Assembly (NCBI GenBank): GCA_934757245.1
Contig: CAKVLH010000008.1
Coordinates: 18,244 to 82,243, forward strand
DNA length: 64,000 nt
From: an uncultured Candidatus Melainabacteria bacterium
Lineage (GTDB): Bacteria; Cyanobacteriota; Vampirovibrionia; Gastranaerophilales; Gastranaerophilaceae
Direction: 5' to 3'
The position numbers and the translations under genes were made by a program. Positions 52,534 through 60,932 of this stretch are shown in pieces. How positions within the stretch are numbered: the first letter of the stretch is position 1; each line of letters begins with the position of its first letter. The notes under the pieces are model-generated. The model made no database searches. It was not told the origin of the DNA and was given only the letters and a program-made list of their open reading frames with translations.

Positions 52534-53297
52534 ATGTTCTTGTAGCCGGAGAAGGAAAACTTTTACCGATTATTCAGGATTCTAAATATCTAAAAAAACT
52601 TTATGTTACATCTGATAATGAAATAAATGGCGCAATAAACATTAAATTTAATACATTTAAAGAACTTGCAATCAAGTGTAAATCTTTGCAAATTGATGTT
52701 GTGCTTGTTGAAAATGAAAAGTGGATTTTGCAAGGAATTGCAGATGTCTTAAGAAAGAATTTCGTTAATTGTATTGCTCCGACGGCTTATTGGGCAGAAA
52801 CTCTTAGAGACAGTATTAAATCAAGAGAACTTTTAGTCGGAACATCAATTAATATTCCGCGGAAATTTCAATACCCAAAAGAGTTTCCGCTTTTAGTTCG
52901 CGGTAAAGGTTTTAAGTTTATAGCAAAAACTTTAAATGAAGCTATAGCATTAAAAACAAATATTAATTCGGCTTTCCCGTTAGAAATAGCGCAAACTACT
53001 TTCCTTGAAGAGTTACTGGAAGGTGAAGTTTTGAATATTGTTTCGTTTTTTGACGGCAAAACATTAAAAACATTTTCTGATGATAGAAATATAATTGAAT
53101 ATTCAAATGCTCTTCAAGAAATTTTCTTATGTAAGAAAGCAAATTTTATCGGATTTTTCAACTCAAGATTGATTTATAAAGATAACAAACTTTATAATGC
53201 CGGATTTGATTTAGATATTTCTAATACTATTTTTGATAAAGATTTTTTGTTTATACTTTATCTTGGCATCTACCAAAAGTTAAATGAAATTCTTTAA
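52521..53297 (+). CDS. Divergent PurD-like (GAR synthetase-like) protein
   Basis: 258 residues from TTG 52521, overlapping the upstream gene by 13 bases, against about 420 for PurD. The pattern follows the N-terminal half of PurD and the ATP-grasp: NVLVAGEGKLLPIIQ, VVLVENEKWILQGIADVLRKNFVNCIAPTAYWAE and LEELLEGEVLNIVSFFDGKTL. The PGRGG-type ligands and C-terminal part are missing, so GAR synthetase activity is doubtful. With the PurN-like gene it forms a two-gene unit echoing consecutive purine-pathway enzymes. The end overlaps the convergent 452-aa gene by 4 bases. Confidence 0.6.
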   Translation: MQTLNVLVAGEGKLLPIIQDSKYLKKLYVTSDNEINGAINIKFNTFKELAIKCKSLQIDVVLVENEKWILQGIADVLRKNFVNCIAPTAYWAETLRDSIKSRELLVGTSINIPRKFQYPKEFPLLVRGKGFKFIAKTLNEAIALKTNINSAFPLEIAQTTFLEELLEGEVLNIVSFFDGKTLKTFSDDRNIIEYSNALQEIFLCKKANFIGFFNSRLIYKDNKLYNAGFDLDISNTIFDKDFLFILYLGIYQKLNEIL

Positions 53298-54652
53298 AAA
53301 TCATCTTCAGATTCAAGCAGCACTTTATGTAAGGTTTCTTTGATTTTATGCCAAGTCTCATTAATCTTTTGGGTTATTTTTTCTTTTCTTGTTCCATTGA
53401 ATAAGCGGCCATAAAATTCTTCTTTTGCTTCATGACAAGTTCTTAACCAGTTTTCGTTTCTTTCATTGCTATCAGCAATTTTTGCACTAAAATCAACTTC
53501 GCCTTGCGGATGAGCTTTTTCGTAGGCTCTATCTAGTTTCTTTTCGTAATATTTAGTTTGTGCTTCACTCCATTTAGTTTGGAAGAAATCTTTGATTTTA
53601 GTAATCTTAGTTTTGTTGAACAAATTATTATATTCTTTTTCTTTTGCTGTATGCTGTTTTTCAAGCCATTGTTCGTTTCTGGTATTACTAGCTGCAATCT
53701 CAGCCGAAAAATCAATCTTTACTTCAGGATGAGCTTTGTTATACGCTTTATCTAATTTCTTTTCGTAATATTTAGTTTGAAGTTCACTCCATTTTCTTTG
53801 AATGAAATCTTTGATTTTAGTTTGTAATTTTACTTTAGGTTGAGTTGTTGTGTTTTCTTGTGTAGCATTTTCTGCATTCTTAAACAATTCGTTATATTCA
53901 GCTTCTATTCGGTCATGTTCACCTTTTAACCATTGTGCATTGCTTTCATCACTGGCTTTAATAGCTGCAATGTCTTTTTCATAAGGTGGGATGTCATGTA
54001 CACGCTTAAAATCTTCATCCAGTTGTTTTACATACGGTCTTGACTTAAGTTCCGCAATGATTCCTTCATAAAAATCTCTAAGTTTTTTTAATGGATTAAT
54101 TTTTGTACGTGCAGTACTTGCTGGCTCCGAATTTACAGTTGTAGGTTCTTCTGTAACAGTTACCTTGGGTTTAGATTCGGTTGGTTTGGGAGCTTGTTTT
54201 TTTGCAACCGGTTTTGGATTAGATTTTTGAGCTTTTTGTTTCTTTTCTTTCTTTTGTGTTGGAGTTGAAGTCTTTTTCTTCGGAGTTAATCCCTTATTCT
54301 GTGTTTTAGCATTCTCAAGCTCTTTCGCTTTATTTTCAGCTTCAGTTAATGATTTTTCTAACTCTTTTACTTTATTTTCAGCTTTTGTCAAATTCTCTGT
54401 AACTTTTTTGAGTTCGTCTTTTGCACCTTTTGATTTGTATAAAGCAACACCTGAAATAGCAAGAGCACCTATTGCACTTAATCCTGCTATTATTTTCATC
54501 GAATTATCTGGTTTTGCAATTGGATTTGAAGTTTGTGTATTATCTTCTATATCAATTTCTTGAGTATCAATATCTTTATCAATAATATTATTTTCGTTTT
54601 GTCTAAAACCTAAACGAGCTGTGTGTAATGAATTAATGCTATTTATTTGCAT
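53294..54652 (-). CDS. Membrane-anchored coiled-coil protein with three tandem repeats
   Basis: 452 residues. The N-terminus has LGFRQN at 14-19, then a membrane segment at about 53-69 (IIAGLSAIGALAISGVAL), a coiled coil (75-115), and a K/P/T-rich linker (118-180). Three repeats of about 70 residues follow (about 187-257, 278-346, 350-418), with shared words KIKDFxQxKWSE, TKYYEKKLDxAYxKAHP and NWL. The C-terminal side is very probably outside or peptidoglycan-facing, but orientation is not certain. ATG is preceded by AAGGA. Function unknown. Confidence 0.75.
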   Translation of the reverse strand: MQINSINSLHTARLGFRQNENNIIDKDIDTQEIDIEDNTQTSNPIAKPDNSMKIIAGLSAIGALAISGVALYKSKGAKDELKKVTENLTKAENKVKELEKSLTEAENKAKELENAKTQNKGLTPKKKTSTPTQKKEKKQKAQKSNPKPVAKKQAPKPTESKPKVTVTEEPTTVNSEPASTARTKINPLKKLRDFYEGIIAELKSRPYVKQLDEDFKRVHDIPPYEKDIAAIKASDESNAQWLKGEHDRIEAEYNELFKNAENATQENTTTQPKVKLQTKIKDFIQRKWSELQTKYYEKKLDKAYNKAHPEVKIDFSAEIAASNTRNEQWLEKQHTAKEKEYNNLFNKTKITKIKDFFQTKWSEAQTKYYEKKLDRAYEKAHPQGEVDFSAKIADSNERNENWLRTCHEAKEEFYGRLFNGTRKEKITQKINETWHKIKETLHKVLLESEDDF

Positions 54653-54789
54653 ACAAAAATCCTTATTTTATAGCTGTGCTTTTATAATTAAAACCTCTAA
54701 TAAATAAATTTGCTAGTTTAATCAAAAAATATTACGAAAAGTAAAGCACAAATGTTTATGCTATAATTAATGCTTAGAAAAGGAGTGAG

Positions 54790-55662
54790 ATGCTTAAAAA
54801 GCTTTTGAATTGCAAATTTCATTTAAGGTTTGTGATAAATCCTTATATTCGTTATAAAGCTGACAATTTAGGAGAATATTTAGGACTCAACGAAATTAAG
54901 CGTGATGTTCCGCTTGTTATTTCGCTTACTTCTTATGAAGAACGCTTCGATGATTTAACAATATCACTTTACTCTTTGTTAACTCAAACTGTAAAACCAG
55001 ATAGAATAATTCTTTGGCTGAGTGATAAACTTACGTTGAATGATTTACCCTATGATATTACAAGATTTATTAAAAACGGACTTGAAATAAGATTTGTCAA
55101 AGATATCGGCTCGTATACCAAGGCTATTTATGCTTTTAAAGAGTTTTCCGAATCAATAATCGTAACAGCGGATGACGATATTTATTATCCTAATGATTGG
55201 CTTTCAAAGCTTTATTATTCATATATTACAAATCCAATTGATATTAGTGTTCATCGTGCACACAGAATAAGGCTGGAAGATAATAAAATTGCTCCTTATG
55301 AAACTTGGGAAAAACATGTAGAAGATGAAAGTGCAAGGTTTGATAACTTTTTGACTGGTGTCGGCGGTGTTTTGTATCCTCCGAATTGTTTTTCTAAAGA
55401 AGTTTTAAGAGAAGATGTCTTTTTGAGCAAATGCCCATATGCTGATGATATTTGGTTTTGGGTTATGGCGTTAGTACACAATCGCAAAATAAGAGTTGTA
55501 AAAAATCATAATTTAGTTCTTTATTGTACGGATATTTTCAGGCAAATTCTGCAAAACAAACGCACACTTTATAGAATCAATTCCAAAGGACAAAATGACA
55601 AACAGCTTGACGAATTGTTGAAGTTGTACGGACAGAATGTAATGAGCAAAATAGGATTATAG
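54790..55662 (+). CDS. GT-A-type glycosyltransferase
   Basis: 290 residues; ATG behind AAAAGGAGTGAG. The N-terminal nucleotide-sugar fold (about 38-150) has VISLTSYEERFDDLTISLYSL, typical of family-2-like transferases, and a metal-binding TADDDIYYP near 135. LTGVGGVLYPP near 198 and CPYADDIWFWVMAL near 220 correspond to the acceptor/catalytic region. It starts a surface-polysaccharide cluster, one base apart from the Stealth gene. Confidence 0.85.
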   Translation: MLKKLLNCKFHLRFVINPYIRYKADNLGEYLGLNEIKRDVPLVISLTSYEERFDDLTISLYSLLTQTVKPDRIILWLSDKLTLNDLPYDITRFIKNGLEIRFVKDIGSYTKAIYAFKEFSESIIVTADDDIYYPNDWLSKLYYSYITNPIDISVHRAHRIRLEDNKIAPYETWEKHVEDESARFDNFLTGVGGVLYPPNCFSKEVLREDVFLSKCPYADDIWFWVMALVHNRKIRVVKNHNLVLYCTDIFRQILQNKRTLYRINSKGQNDKQLDELLKLYGQNVMSKIGL

Positions 55663-55663
55663 C

Positions 55664-56629
55664 ATGGTTGACTTTAATAAGATAAAGATTGACATGGTCT
55701 ATACTTGGGTTGACAATAAGGACCCCAAATGGTTAGAAAAAAAACTTGCATACAGTAGTGAGTGCAAGGATAATGATGTAAATAACAATTGTCGATATAT
55801 AAATAATGATGAGTTAAAATACTCATTACGTTCATTAGAGAAATATGCTAATTGGATTAATAAAATATACATCGTAACTGATAATCAAGTTCCAGAATGG
55901 TTAAATACAGAAAATGAAAGAATAAAAATCATAGACCATACAGATATTATTCCAAAAAATTGTCTGCCGGTTTTTAATTCTAATGCAATAGAACATTGTA
56001 TTTCTAATATTCCTGAACTTTCGGAATATTATTTATACGGAAACGACGATATGTTTTTTGCAAATAATGTATCACCAAGGTTTTTCTACCATAAAGACGG
56101 ATATCCGTATTGCAGATTTAGTTACAAATTTGATAAAGATTTCGATTTTTATAATAGGATGTGTGCAAACACAGACGATTTAATAGAAAAAAAGTTTGGT
56201 AAATCCTTAAAAATGTTCTTTCATCATAACATTAATGCTTTTAGAAAATCTGATGTAAAAAATTGTATTGAGATGTTTAGAAAAGAAATAAATGAAACTA
56301 TAAAAAGCAGATTTAGAAAAATTGATAACGTAGAACAAACAATTTATTTAAGTTATGCACTTGCGGTAAAACACGGGCATTATAAGGGAATTTTTAGATT
56401 ACCTATATATACAAATAAGACTTACAATTTTTTTGCAAAATTATATAAACCCGACTCTCTTTATATAAATGCAGATGATATCAGCCAATTAACTTGTTCA
56501 AGTAATATAAATAAAAAAATCGGACTTTTCTGCATCAATGATACAGAATGCGTTTCTGAGGAATCAAGATTACACATAAGAGAAATGTTAAATAAAACTT
56601 TTCCACAAAAATCAACATTTGAGAAATAG
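55664..56629 (+). CDS. Stealth-family capsular polysaccharide phosphotransferase
   Basis: 321 residues. Conserved region 1, IDMVYTWVDNKDPKWLEKK, is at residues 8-26; region 2, NDELKYSLRSLEKYANWINKIYIVTDNQVPEWL, at about 48-80; region 3 at about 120-190 (NDDMFFANNVSP). These are the hallmarks of Stealth hexose-1-phosphate transferases that build phosphodiester-linked capsule. The ATG starts one base after the previous stop, so the two genes are coupled. No Shine-Dalgarno of its own is obvious. Confidence 0.9.
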   Translation: MVDFNKIKIDMVYTWVDNKDPKWLEKKLAYSSECKDNDVNNNCRYINNDELKYSLRSLEKYANWINKIYIVTDNQVPEWLNTENERIKIIDHTDIIPKNCLPVFNSNAIEHCISNIPELSEYYLYGNDDMFFANNVSPRFFYHKDGYPYCRFSYKFDKDFDFYNRMCANTDDLIEKKFGKSLKMFFHHNINAFRKSDVKNCIEMFRKEINETIKSRFRKIDNVEQTIYLSYALAVKHGHYKGIFRLPIYTNKTYNFFAKLYKPDSLYINADDISQLTCSSNINKKIGLFCINDTECVSEESRLHIREMLNKTFPQKSTFEK

Positions 56630-56633
56630 TTTA

Positions 56634-57677
56634 TTATTTTTTAATAAGCATCGATTTAATAGTTCTATATATTTCAAAAAAAGTAGGAAAGAATTTTTTT
56701 ATTTTCATCTTAAAGAAATTTTCTATCAAAAAAATCTTTTCTGGCGTATTTAAAATTCGATTATGCATATATGCATAATAATTCATATTATTTTCTTTCA
56801 AAAAATTATAATCAATTTCTTTATCAAAAATATTTTTCAATTCAGAATGAGATAGCTTGAAATTGGAATAAGATATGAGTGCTGTATATGCTAGTGTTGA
56901 ATATATTTTTTTTAGCAATTCTATTCTAACTTTAGAATCAAAATTTTTTGATATCTCTTTTGCTTTTCTTGTATCTTGTACCAAATAATTAATATATTTA
57001 TCTTGTTTAGAAATAATAGATCCTTGTCTTGAAATTCTATAATTAAATATTTTTTCATTGATAAAAACTATTGATTTAGCCTTTGGTGCTAAATCCAAAA
57101 AATGCGCAACGTCTTCAAAACACTTATCATTATTGAATTTTATATTAAATTGTTCTAAAAGCTGCCTTCTTAAAAGTTTTGTCATTCCATAACCAAGATA
57201 TTGAATACACTCGGGTGTGTCATATATGTTTATTATTCTATTAGTTAGCTCCTGTGGAGTATCAGGAAAATTATGCTTAATATGGGTTGTCGCATTTACA
57301 CTATAATGTAAAAATGCCACTACGTCTACATTACCAAATTGCTTCAGTGCGTTAGCAAGTTTTGAAAGTCCGTCTTTTTCCAACCAATCATCTGAATCGA
57401 GAAAATAAATATATTTCCCTTTTGCATTATCTAAAGCAAAATTTCTGGAATATCCTGCACCCATATTAGTTTCGTTAGAAAAAACTCTAATCCTACTATC
57501 TTTGGACGCATATTTATTTATAATACTTAAGCTCTTATCTTTAGATGCATCGTCGACACAAATTATTTCAATATTGTTAAATGATTGATTTATAACAGAA
57601 TTCAGACATTTGGAAATATATTTTGCAGAATTATATACAGGAATAATTACACTTATCAATGGCTCTTTTGTATTCAA
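56634..57677 (-). CDS. Family 2 glycosyltransferase
   Basis: 347 residues from TTG 57677, with GGGAG 8 bases upstream. The N-terminal GT2 fold is clear: SVIIPVYNSAKYISKCLNS at 9-27, IICVDDASKDKS near 38, and YFLDSDDWL with the DxD metal site near 92. The C-terminal region is hydrophilic, with no obvious membrane segment. It is convergent with the Stealth gene and divergent from the GT4 gene. Confidence 0.92.
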   Translation of the reverse strand: MNTKEPLISVIIPVYNSAKYISKCLNSVINQSFNNIEIICVDDASKDKSLSIINKYASKDSRIRVFSNETNMGAGYSRNFALDNAKGKYIYFLDSDDWLEKDGLSKLANALKQFGNVDVVAFLHYSVNATTHIKHNFPDTPQELTNRIINIYDTPECIQYLGYGMTKLLRRQLLEQFNIKFNNDKCFEDVAHFLDLAPKAKSIVFINEKIFNYRISRQGSIISKQDKYINYLVQDTRKAKEISKNFDSKVRIELLKKIYSTLAYTALISYSNFKLSHSELKNIFDKEIDYNFLKENNMNYYAYMHNRILNTPEKIFLIENFFKMKIKKFFPTFFEIYRTIKSMLIKK

Positions 57678-57746
57678 AACCAGCTCCCAATATCCTTATA
57701 CAATACACATAATGTATCATAAACAAGTTTGATGTAAAATGATAAT

Positions 57747-59162
57747 ATGACCAAGCTTCTTTTTGATGCAACAGAGCTTTCATATTTTCTGGAAGAATCC
57801 GGGCATAGGGCTGGAGTGTTTTTTGTTGCACTTAATCTTTTTAGAGAATTAAAAAAAAGAAAAGATGTAGAACTTGTTTTTTGTTGCAATTTTAAGAGAT
57901 ATTATTTTTTGAAAGAAGTTATTGAAAAAGTTGAAGAATTCCAAGGAATAGAACTTCTTAAAGAAAATTCTTTAATAAATTTGGCGTTCGCTAGATTGAA
58001 TTACATAGCTGAATATAGGCAAACAAAGCAATCCCCGCCCCTTGAGGGAGGGGAAGCAGTTCTGTTTGAGCGGAAGCGAAAACTAGAAATGCAGGGGTGG
58101 GGGCACTCAGCAAATAACCCCACCCCGAAATCAAAGATTTCGACCCTCCCTCAAGGAGTGGGTAGTTCCAAACTTAAATACGCAATTCTCAGTCTATCCA
58201 GATACTACGAGAATATTTTTTACAAACAAAACAAAAAAAACATTGAACAGCTAAAAAATTTTGAAATCTACTTTAGCCCGTTTCAAGCGCCGTCAGAAGA
58301 AATCTTGCATTCTAAACATTTGAAACGATTTAGAATGATTCATGATATTATTCCTATTTTAGAAGCGGGCAAAATTCCTACGAATAAAAGGCTTTGGTGT
58401 TATAGAATTTATAATACGATTAATCAAAACGATTTTTATGTTACGAATTCAGAATGTACAAGAAAAGATGTTTTAAAGTATTTTGATATTAAAGAAGAAA
58501 AGATAAAAACTACACTTTTGGGTGCCGATGCTACTTTTACCCCACCCCTTAATCCTAACCTCTCAGGAAACAATACTCAATTGTTTCCTTCGGCAGAGTC
58601 TCAAGGGGCGGGGAAACCCACTAAATATGTATTTTCATTATGCACTTTAGGCAAACGTAAAAATTTAATTTTTGCTATCAAAAATTTTTTCAAATTTATA
58701 GAAAAGAATAAGATTTATGACCTTAAACTTGTTTTAGCAGGCGGAGTTTGGGAAAAATTCAAAAAAGAATTAACTAACACTATTGGCGACTTCGATCAAT
58801 CAAAAATTGAGGTTTTAGGTTATGTTAAAGATGAAGATTTGCCAAATTTATATTCTAATGCTTTAATGTTCATTTACCCCTCTTTGTATGAAGGATTTGG
58901 CTTACCTGTATTAGAAGCTATGAAATGTGGATGTCCGGTTATTACATCTAACGTATCATCGTTACCGGAAGTTATAGGACAAGCCGGAATTCAAATTAAT
59001 CCAACTAATGATGAAGAATTGATTGAAGCTTACGAAAAAATGTATTATGACAACTTCTTTAGAGAACTTTGTATTGAAAGAGGTTTAATAAGAGCTAAAA
59101 ACTTTAGTTGGGAAAAATGTGCTTCAGAACTTCTTGAGTTTATTGAAACAAATGGTGTTTAA
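57747..59162 (+). CDS. GT4-type glycosyltransferase with two in-frame repeat insertions
   Basis: 471 residues, about 70 longer than common GT4 enzymes. The C-terminal donor-binding half is standard: [59 protein letters not shown], with the E-x7-E motif. Two inserts stand out. Residues 95-141 ([12 protein letters not shown] ... STLPQGVG) and 268-292 ([12 protein letters not shown] ... SQGAGKPT) are encoded by GC-rich palindromic DNA, while flanking codons are AT-rich. The frame stays open, so the enzyme may still function. A TAAAAT ends 6 bases before ATG, without Shine-Dalgarno. Confidence 0.88.
   Translation: MTKLLFDATELSYFLEESGHRAGVFFVALNLFRELKKRKDVELVFCCNFKRYYFLKEVIEKVEEFQGIELLKENSLINLAFARLNYIAEYRQTKQSPPLEGGEAVLFERKRKLEMQGWGHSANNPTPKSKISTLPQGVGSSKLKYAILSLSRYYENIFYKQNKKNIEQLKNFEIYFSPFQAPSEEILHSKHLKRFRMIHDIIPILEAGKIPTNKRLWCYRIYNTINQNDFYVTNSECTRKDVLKYFDIKEEKIKTTLLGADATFTPPLNPNLSGNNTQLFPSAESQGAGKPTKYVFSLCTLGKRKNLIFAIKNFFKFIEKNKIYDLKLVLAGGVWEKFKKELTNTIGDFDQSKIEVLGYVKDEDLPNLYSNALMFIYPSLYEGFGLPVLEAMKCGCPVITSNVSSLPEVIGQAGIQINPTNDEELIEAYEKMYYDNFFRELCIERGLIRAKNFSWEKCASELLEFIETNGV
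58029..58168 (+). repeat. Palindromic repeat inserted in-frame in the GT4 gene (first)
   Basis: About 140 bases bounded by CCCGCCCCTTGAGGGAGGG and CCCTCCCTCAAGGAGTGGG, inverted relative to each other with two or three mismatches. The inner part carries GGGGTGGGG and CCCCACCCC, also complementary. It encodes about 47 residues with no stop. Confidence 0.7.
58545..58622 (+). repeat. Palindromic repeat inserted in-frame in the GT4 gene (second)
   Basis: About 75 bases bounded by CCCCACCCCTT and AAGGGGCGGGG (inverted, one mismatch), with AACAATACTCAATTGTTTCC as inner hairpin. It encodes about 25 residues with no stop. Confidence 0.65.
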
Positions 59163-59239
59163 ATCTCTATCCTAATGAGCAAATATGCAAGGTCTTTTCA
59201 TGGTTTTATTTTAGCTTGGAATAAAATTACTTTACCTGA

Positions 59240-59290
59240 ATACAATAAGCCCCCACCCTCCCCCTAGGAGAGGGAATAACGACAGTCGTT
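59240..59290. repeat. Dispersed GC-rich repeat fragment
   Basis: AAGCCCCCACCCTCCCCCTAG followed by GAGAGGG lies in the gap 59163-59385, which is otherwise AT-rich and without a gene. It is one arm and loop of the same repeat family. Confidence 0.5.
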
Positions 59291-59385
59291 CATATTGATA
59301 TTAATTCTATTTTAATAAAATACATAAAATATACGATACAAAGAATTAAACTCTCAATTATAATAGTAAACGAAAGAGAGGCGTA

Positions 59386-59577
59386 ATGGTCATTAGAGTT
59401 TTGATGTTACTATTATCGTTAGTGATTTTAGTAAATTTATGCATTATTACATGCTGTTATATTACAGGAGAAAATCTTTACCAAAAATATGGCAAACAAA
59501 TGCTAATAATTTTTGGTAGTTTTGTTTTTGTAGTCTCAGCGCTTTATGTAGCTTTAGCTCTAATTGCTTTAAAATAG
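59386..59577 (+). CDS. Small two-helix membrane protein
   Basis: 63 residues; ATG behind AGAGAGGCGTA. Two hydrophobic segments (about 4-28 and 38-61) are joined by a short polar loop, ENLYQKYGKQ. No family recognised. It precedes the SPFH gene by 29 bases on the same strand and may be its membrane partner; that link rests on position alone. Confidence 0.6.
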   Translation: MVIRVLMLLLSLVILVNLCIITCCYITGENLYQKYGKQMLIIFGSFVFVVSALYVALALIALK

Positions 59578-59606
59578 TGTTACGCAGTTAAAAAGAAAGG
59601 AATGTG

Positions 59607-60401
59607 ATGGACAAAAAGTTTTTTGGCATGCCGGTTTTGGTGCTTTGCCTTTTGGTTTGTTTTCTCGTGATGTGTAATCCGTTTGTAATGGTAGGTCCGG
59701 GTGAAAGAGGTATTAAAATTACGTTGGGTGAAGTTCAAGCTGAAAGTTATGGAGAAGGATTGCATTTAATATTCCCATTTATTCAAAAATTCAGAACAAT
59801 GGACGTAAAGACTCAAAGAAATACACTAACTACCTCTGTTTATACAAAAGACATCCAACAAGCCCGTATTACTTATGTAATCAACTATAATGTTCAGCCG
59901 AATAAGGTTAACAAACTTTTTCAAGAAGTTGGTATGGACTACGTAAGCACAATTTTAACTCCTGTTGTTGAAGGTACTATTAAAGATATTATCGGTAAAT
60001 GGAATGCGCAAGATTTGATTGCAAACAGAGAAAAAGCAACAGGCGATATTCTTTTTAAATTACATAATCAATTAAAAGATAATTATATCAATGTTACAGA
60101 TTTTCAAATGACTGAAATTAACTATTCAGACGTATTTGAAAGAGCAATTGAAAGCAAAGTTACGGCAGAACAAGAAGCTTTGAAAGCAAAAAACAAAACC
60201 GTTCAAGTTCAAGAAGAAGCTAAACAAAAGGTTATTGCAGCCGAAGCAGAAGCTAAATCAATGGCAATAAGAGCAAAGGCTTTGAGCCAAAACAAATCAT
60301 TGGTTCAGTATGAAGCTGTACAAAAATGGGATGGTAAAATGCCTCAATATATGTTAGGAAATTCTGTTCCGTTTATAAACGTAAATCCTGCAAAACAATA
60401 A
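59607..60401 (+). CDS. SPFH/prohibitin-family (HflC-like) membrane protein
   Basis: 264 residues from ATG 59607; a GTG one codon earlier is equally open. One N-terminal membrane anchor (about 6-27) precedes an SPFH domain (about 28-190), with VGPGERGIKITLGEVQ and GEGLHLIFPFIQKF. A coiled-coil segment rich in A/E/K (about 188-235) has the typical EAEAKSMAIRAKALSQN. Such proteins form ring or cage assemblies on the membrane that scaffold proteases or lipids. No FtsH or HflK gene is adjacent. Confidence 0.9.
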   Translation: MDKKFFGMPVLVLCLLVCFLVMCNPFVMVGPGERGIKITLGEVQAESYGEGLHLIFPFIQKFRTMDVKTQRNTLTTSVYTKDIQQARITYVINYNVQPNKVNKLFQEVGMDYVSTILTPVVEGTIKDIIGKWNAQDLIANREKATGDILFKLHNQLKDNYINVTDFQMTEINYSDVFERAIESKVTAEQEALKAKNKTVQVQEEAKQKVIAAEAEAKSMAIRAKALSQNKSLVQYEAVQKWDGKMPQYMLGNSVPFINVNPAKQ

Positions 60402-60407
60402 GATCCT

Positions 60408-60440
60408 AAAAGGCGAAGCCATTGGCTTCGCCTTTTTACA
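60408..60440 (+). terminator. Intrinsic terminator after the SPFH gene
   Basis: The 14-bp stem AAAAGGCGAAGCCA / TGGCTTCGCCTTTT with one-base loop, then T. It is 6 bases past the stop. Confidence 0.9.
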
Positions 60441-60467
60441 ATTCTTTTCTTTATTTTTCTAAAATCT

Positions 60468-60764
60468 CTATGCTTTGCTTTCGCCTTTGTCCTGTACCTT
60501 AGCCGCTTCTTCTTTCTCTTTCTCAGCATTTACTTCATTCTCTTTATCTTTTTCTTCAACGAACATCGTTGCAAATTGTTCATACAAATCCTTATCATCA
60601 AGGATTTCATCTAATTCAAGATAAGCATTTTCATCTTTATTAGCTTCAGTATATTTATCTGCATCGATATCATATCGTTGAGCTTCATTTCTTGTTAATT
60701 TATCTGCACCAATTGTTTTAACGATAAAGTTTTTTAAAACATTTGCACTAATATTTGTTGACAT
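60468..60764 (-). CDS. Small acidic EF-hand-like protein
   Basis: 98 residues; ATG behind AAGGAGACAAAATT. The stretch DADKYTEANKDENAYLELDE (about 29-48) contains an EF-hand-like loop (N-K-D-E-N-A-Y-L-E-L-D-E). The C-terminal 30 residues are almost all E, K, A and N, a highly charged tail. No signal peptide. The promoter-like block ACATATATATAAAGTATT lies 29 bases upstream. It adds to the calcium-loop proteins in the window. Function unknown. Confidence 0.65.
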   Translation of the reverse strand: MSTNISANVLKNFIVKTIGADKLTRNEAQRYDIDADKYTEANKDENAYLELDEILDDKDLYEQFATMFVEEKDKENEVNAEKEKEEAAKVQDKGESKA

Positions 60765-60792
60765 AATTTTGTCTCCTTATTTTTTTATTCAT

Positions 60793-60813
60793 CTTACATA
60801 TATATAAAGTATT
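60793..60813 (-). promoter_or_regulatory. Promoter-like block shared with 51925 and 22981
   Basis: Read on the minus strand: AATACTTTATATATATGTAA. It differs from the 51925 copy at one position over 20 bases, while the flanks are unrelated. Confidence 0.45.
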
Positions 60814-60932
60814 TAAAAAAGCTACAATTTCAAAGCTTGTTATTTTTGTTACAAAACTTAATATAAAAATTTCAATTGACATTTATTTAAATAAAAATTG
60901 CTTAAAAAAACTTTACATGGTATAATCCCATT

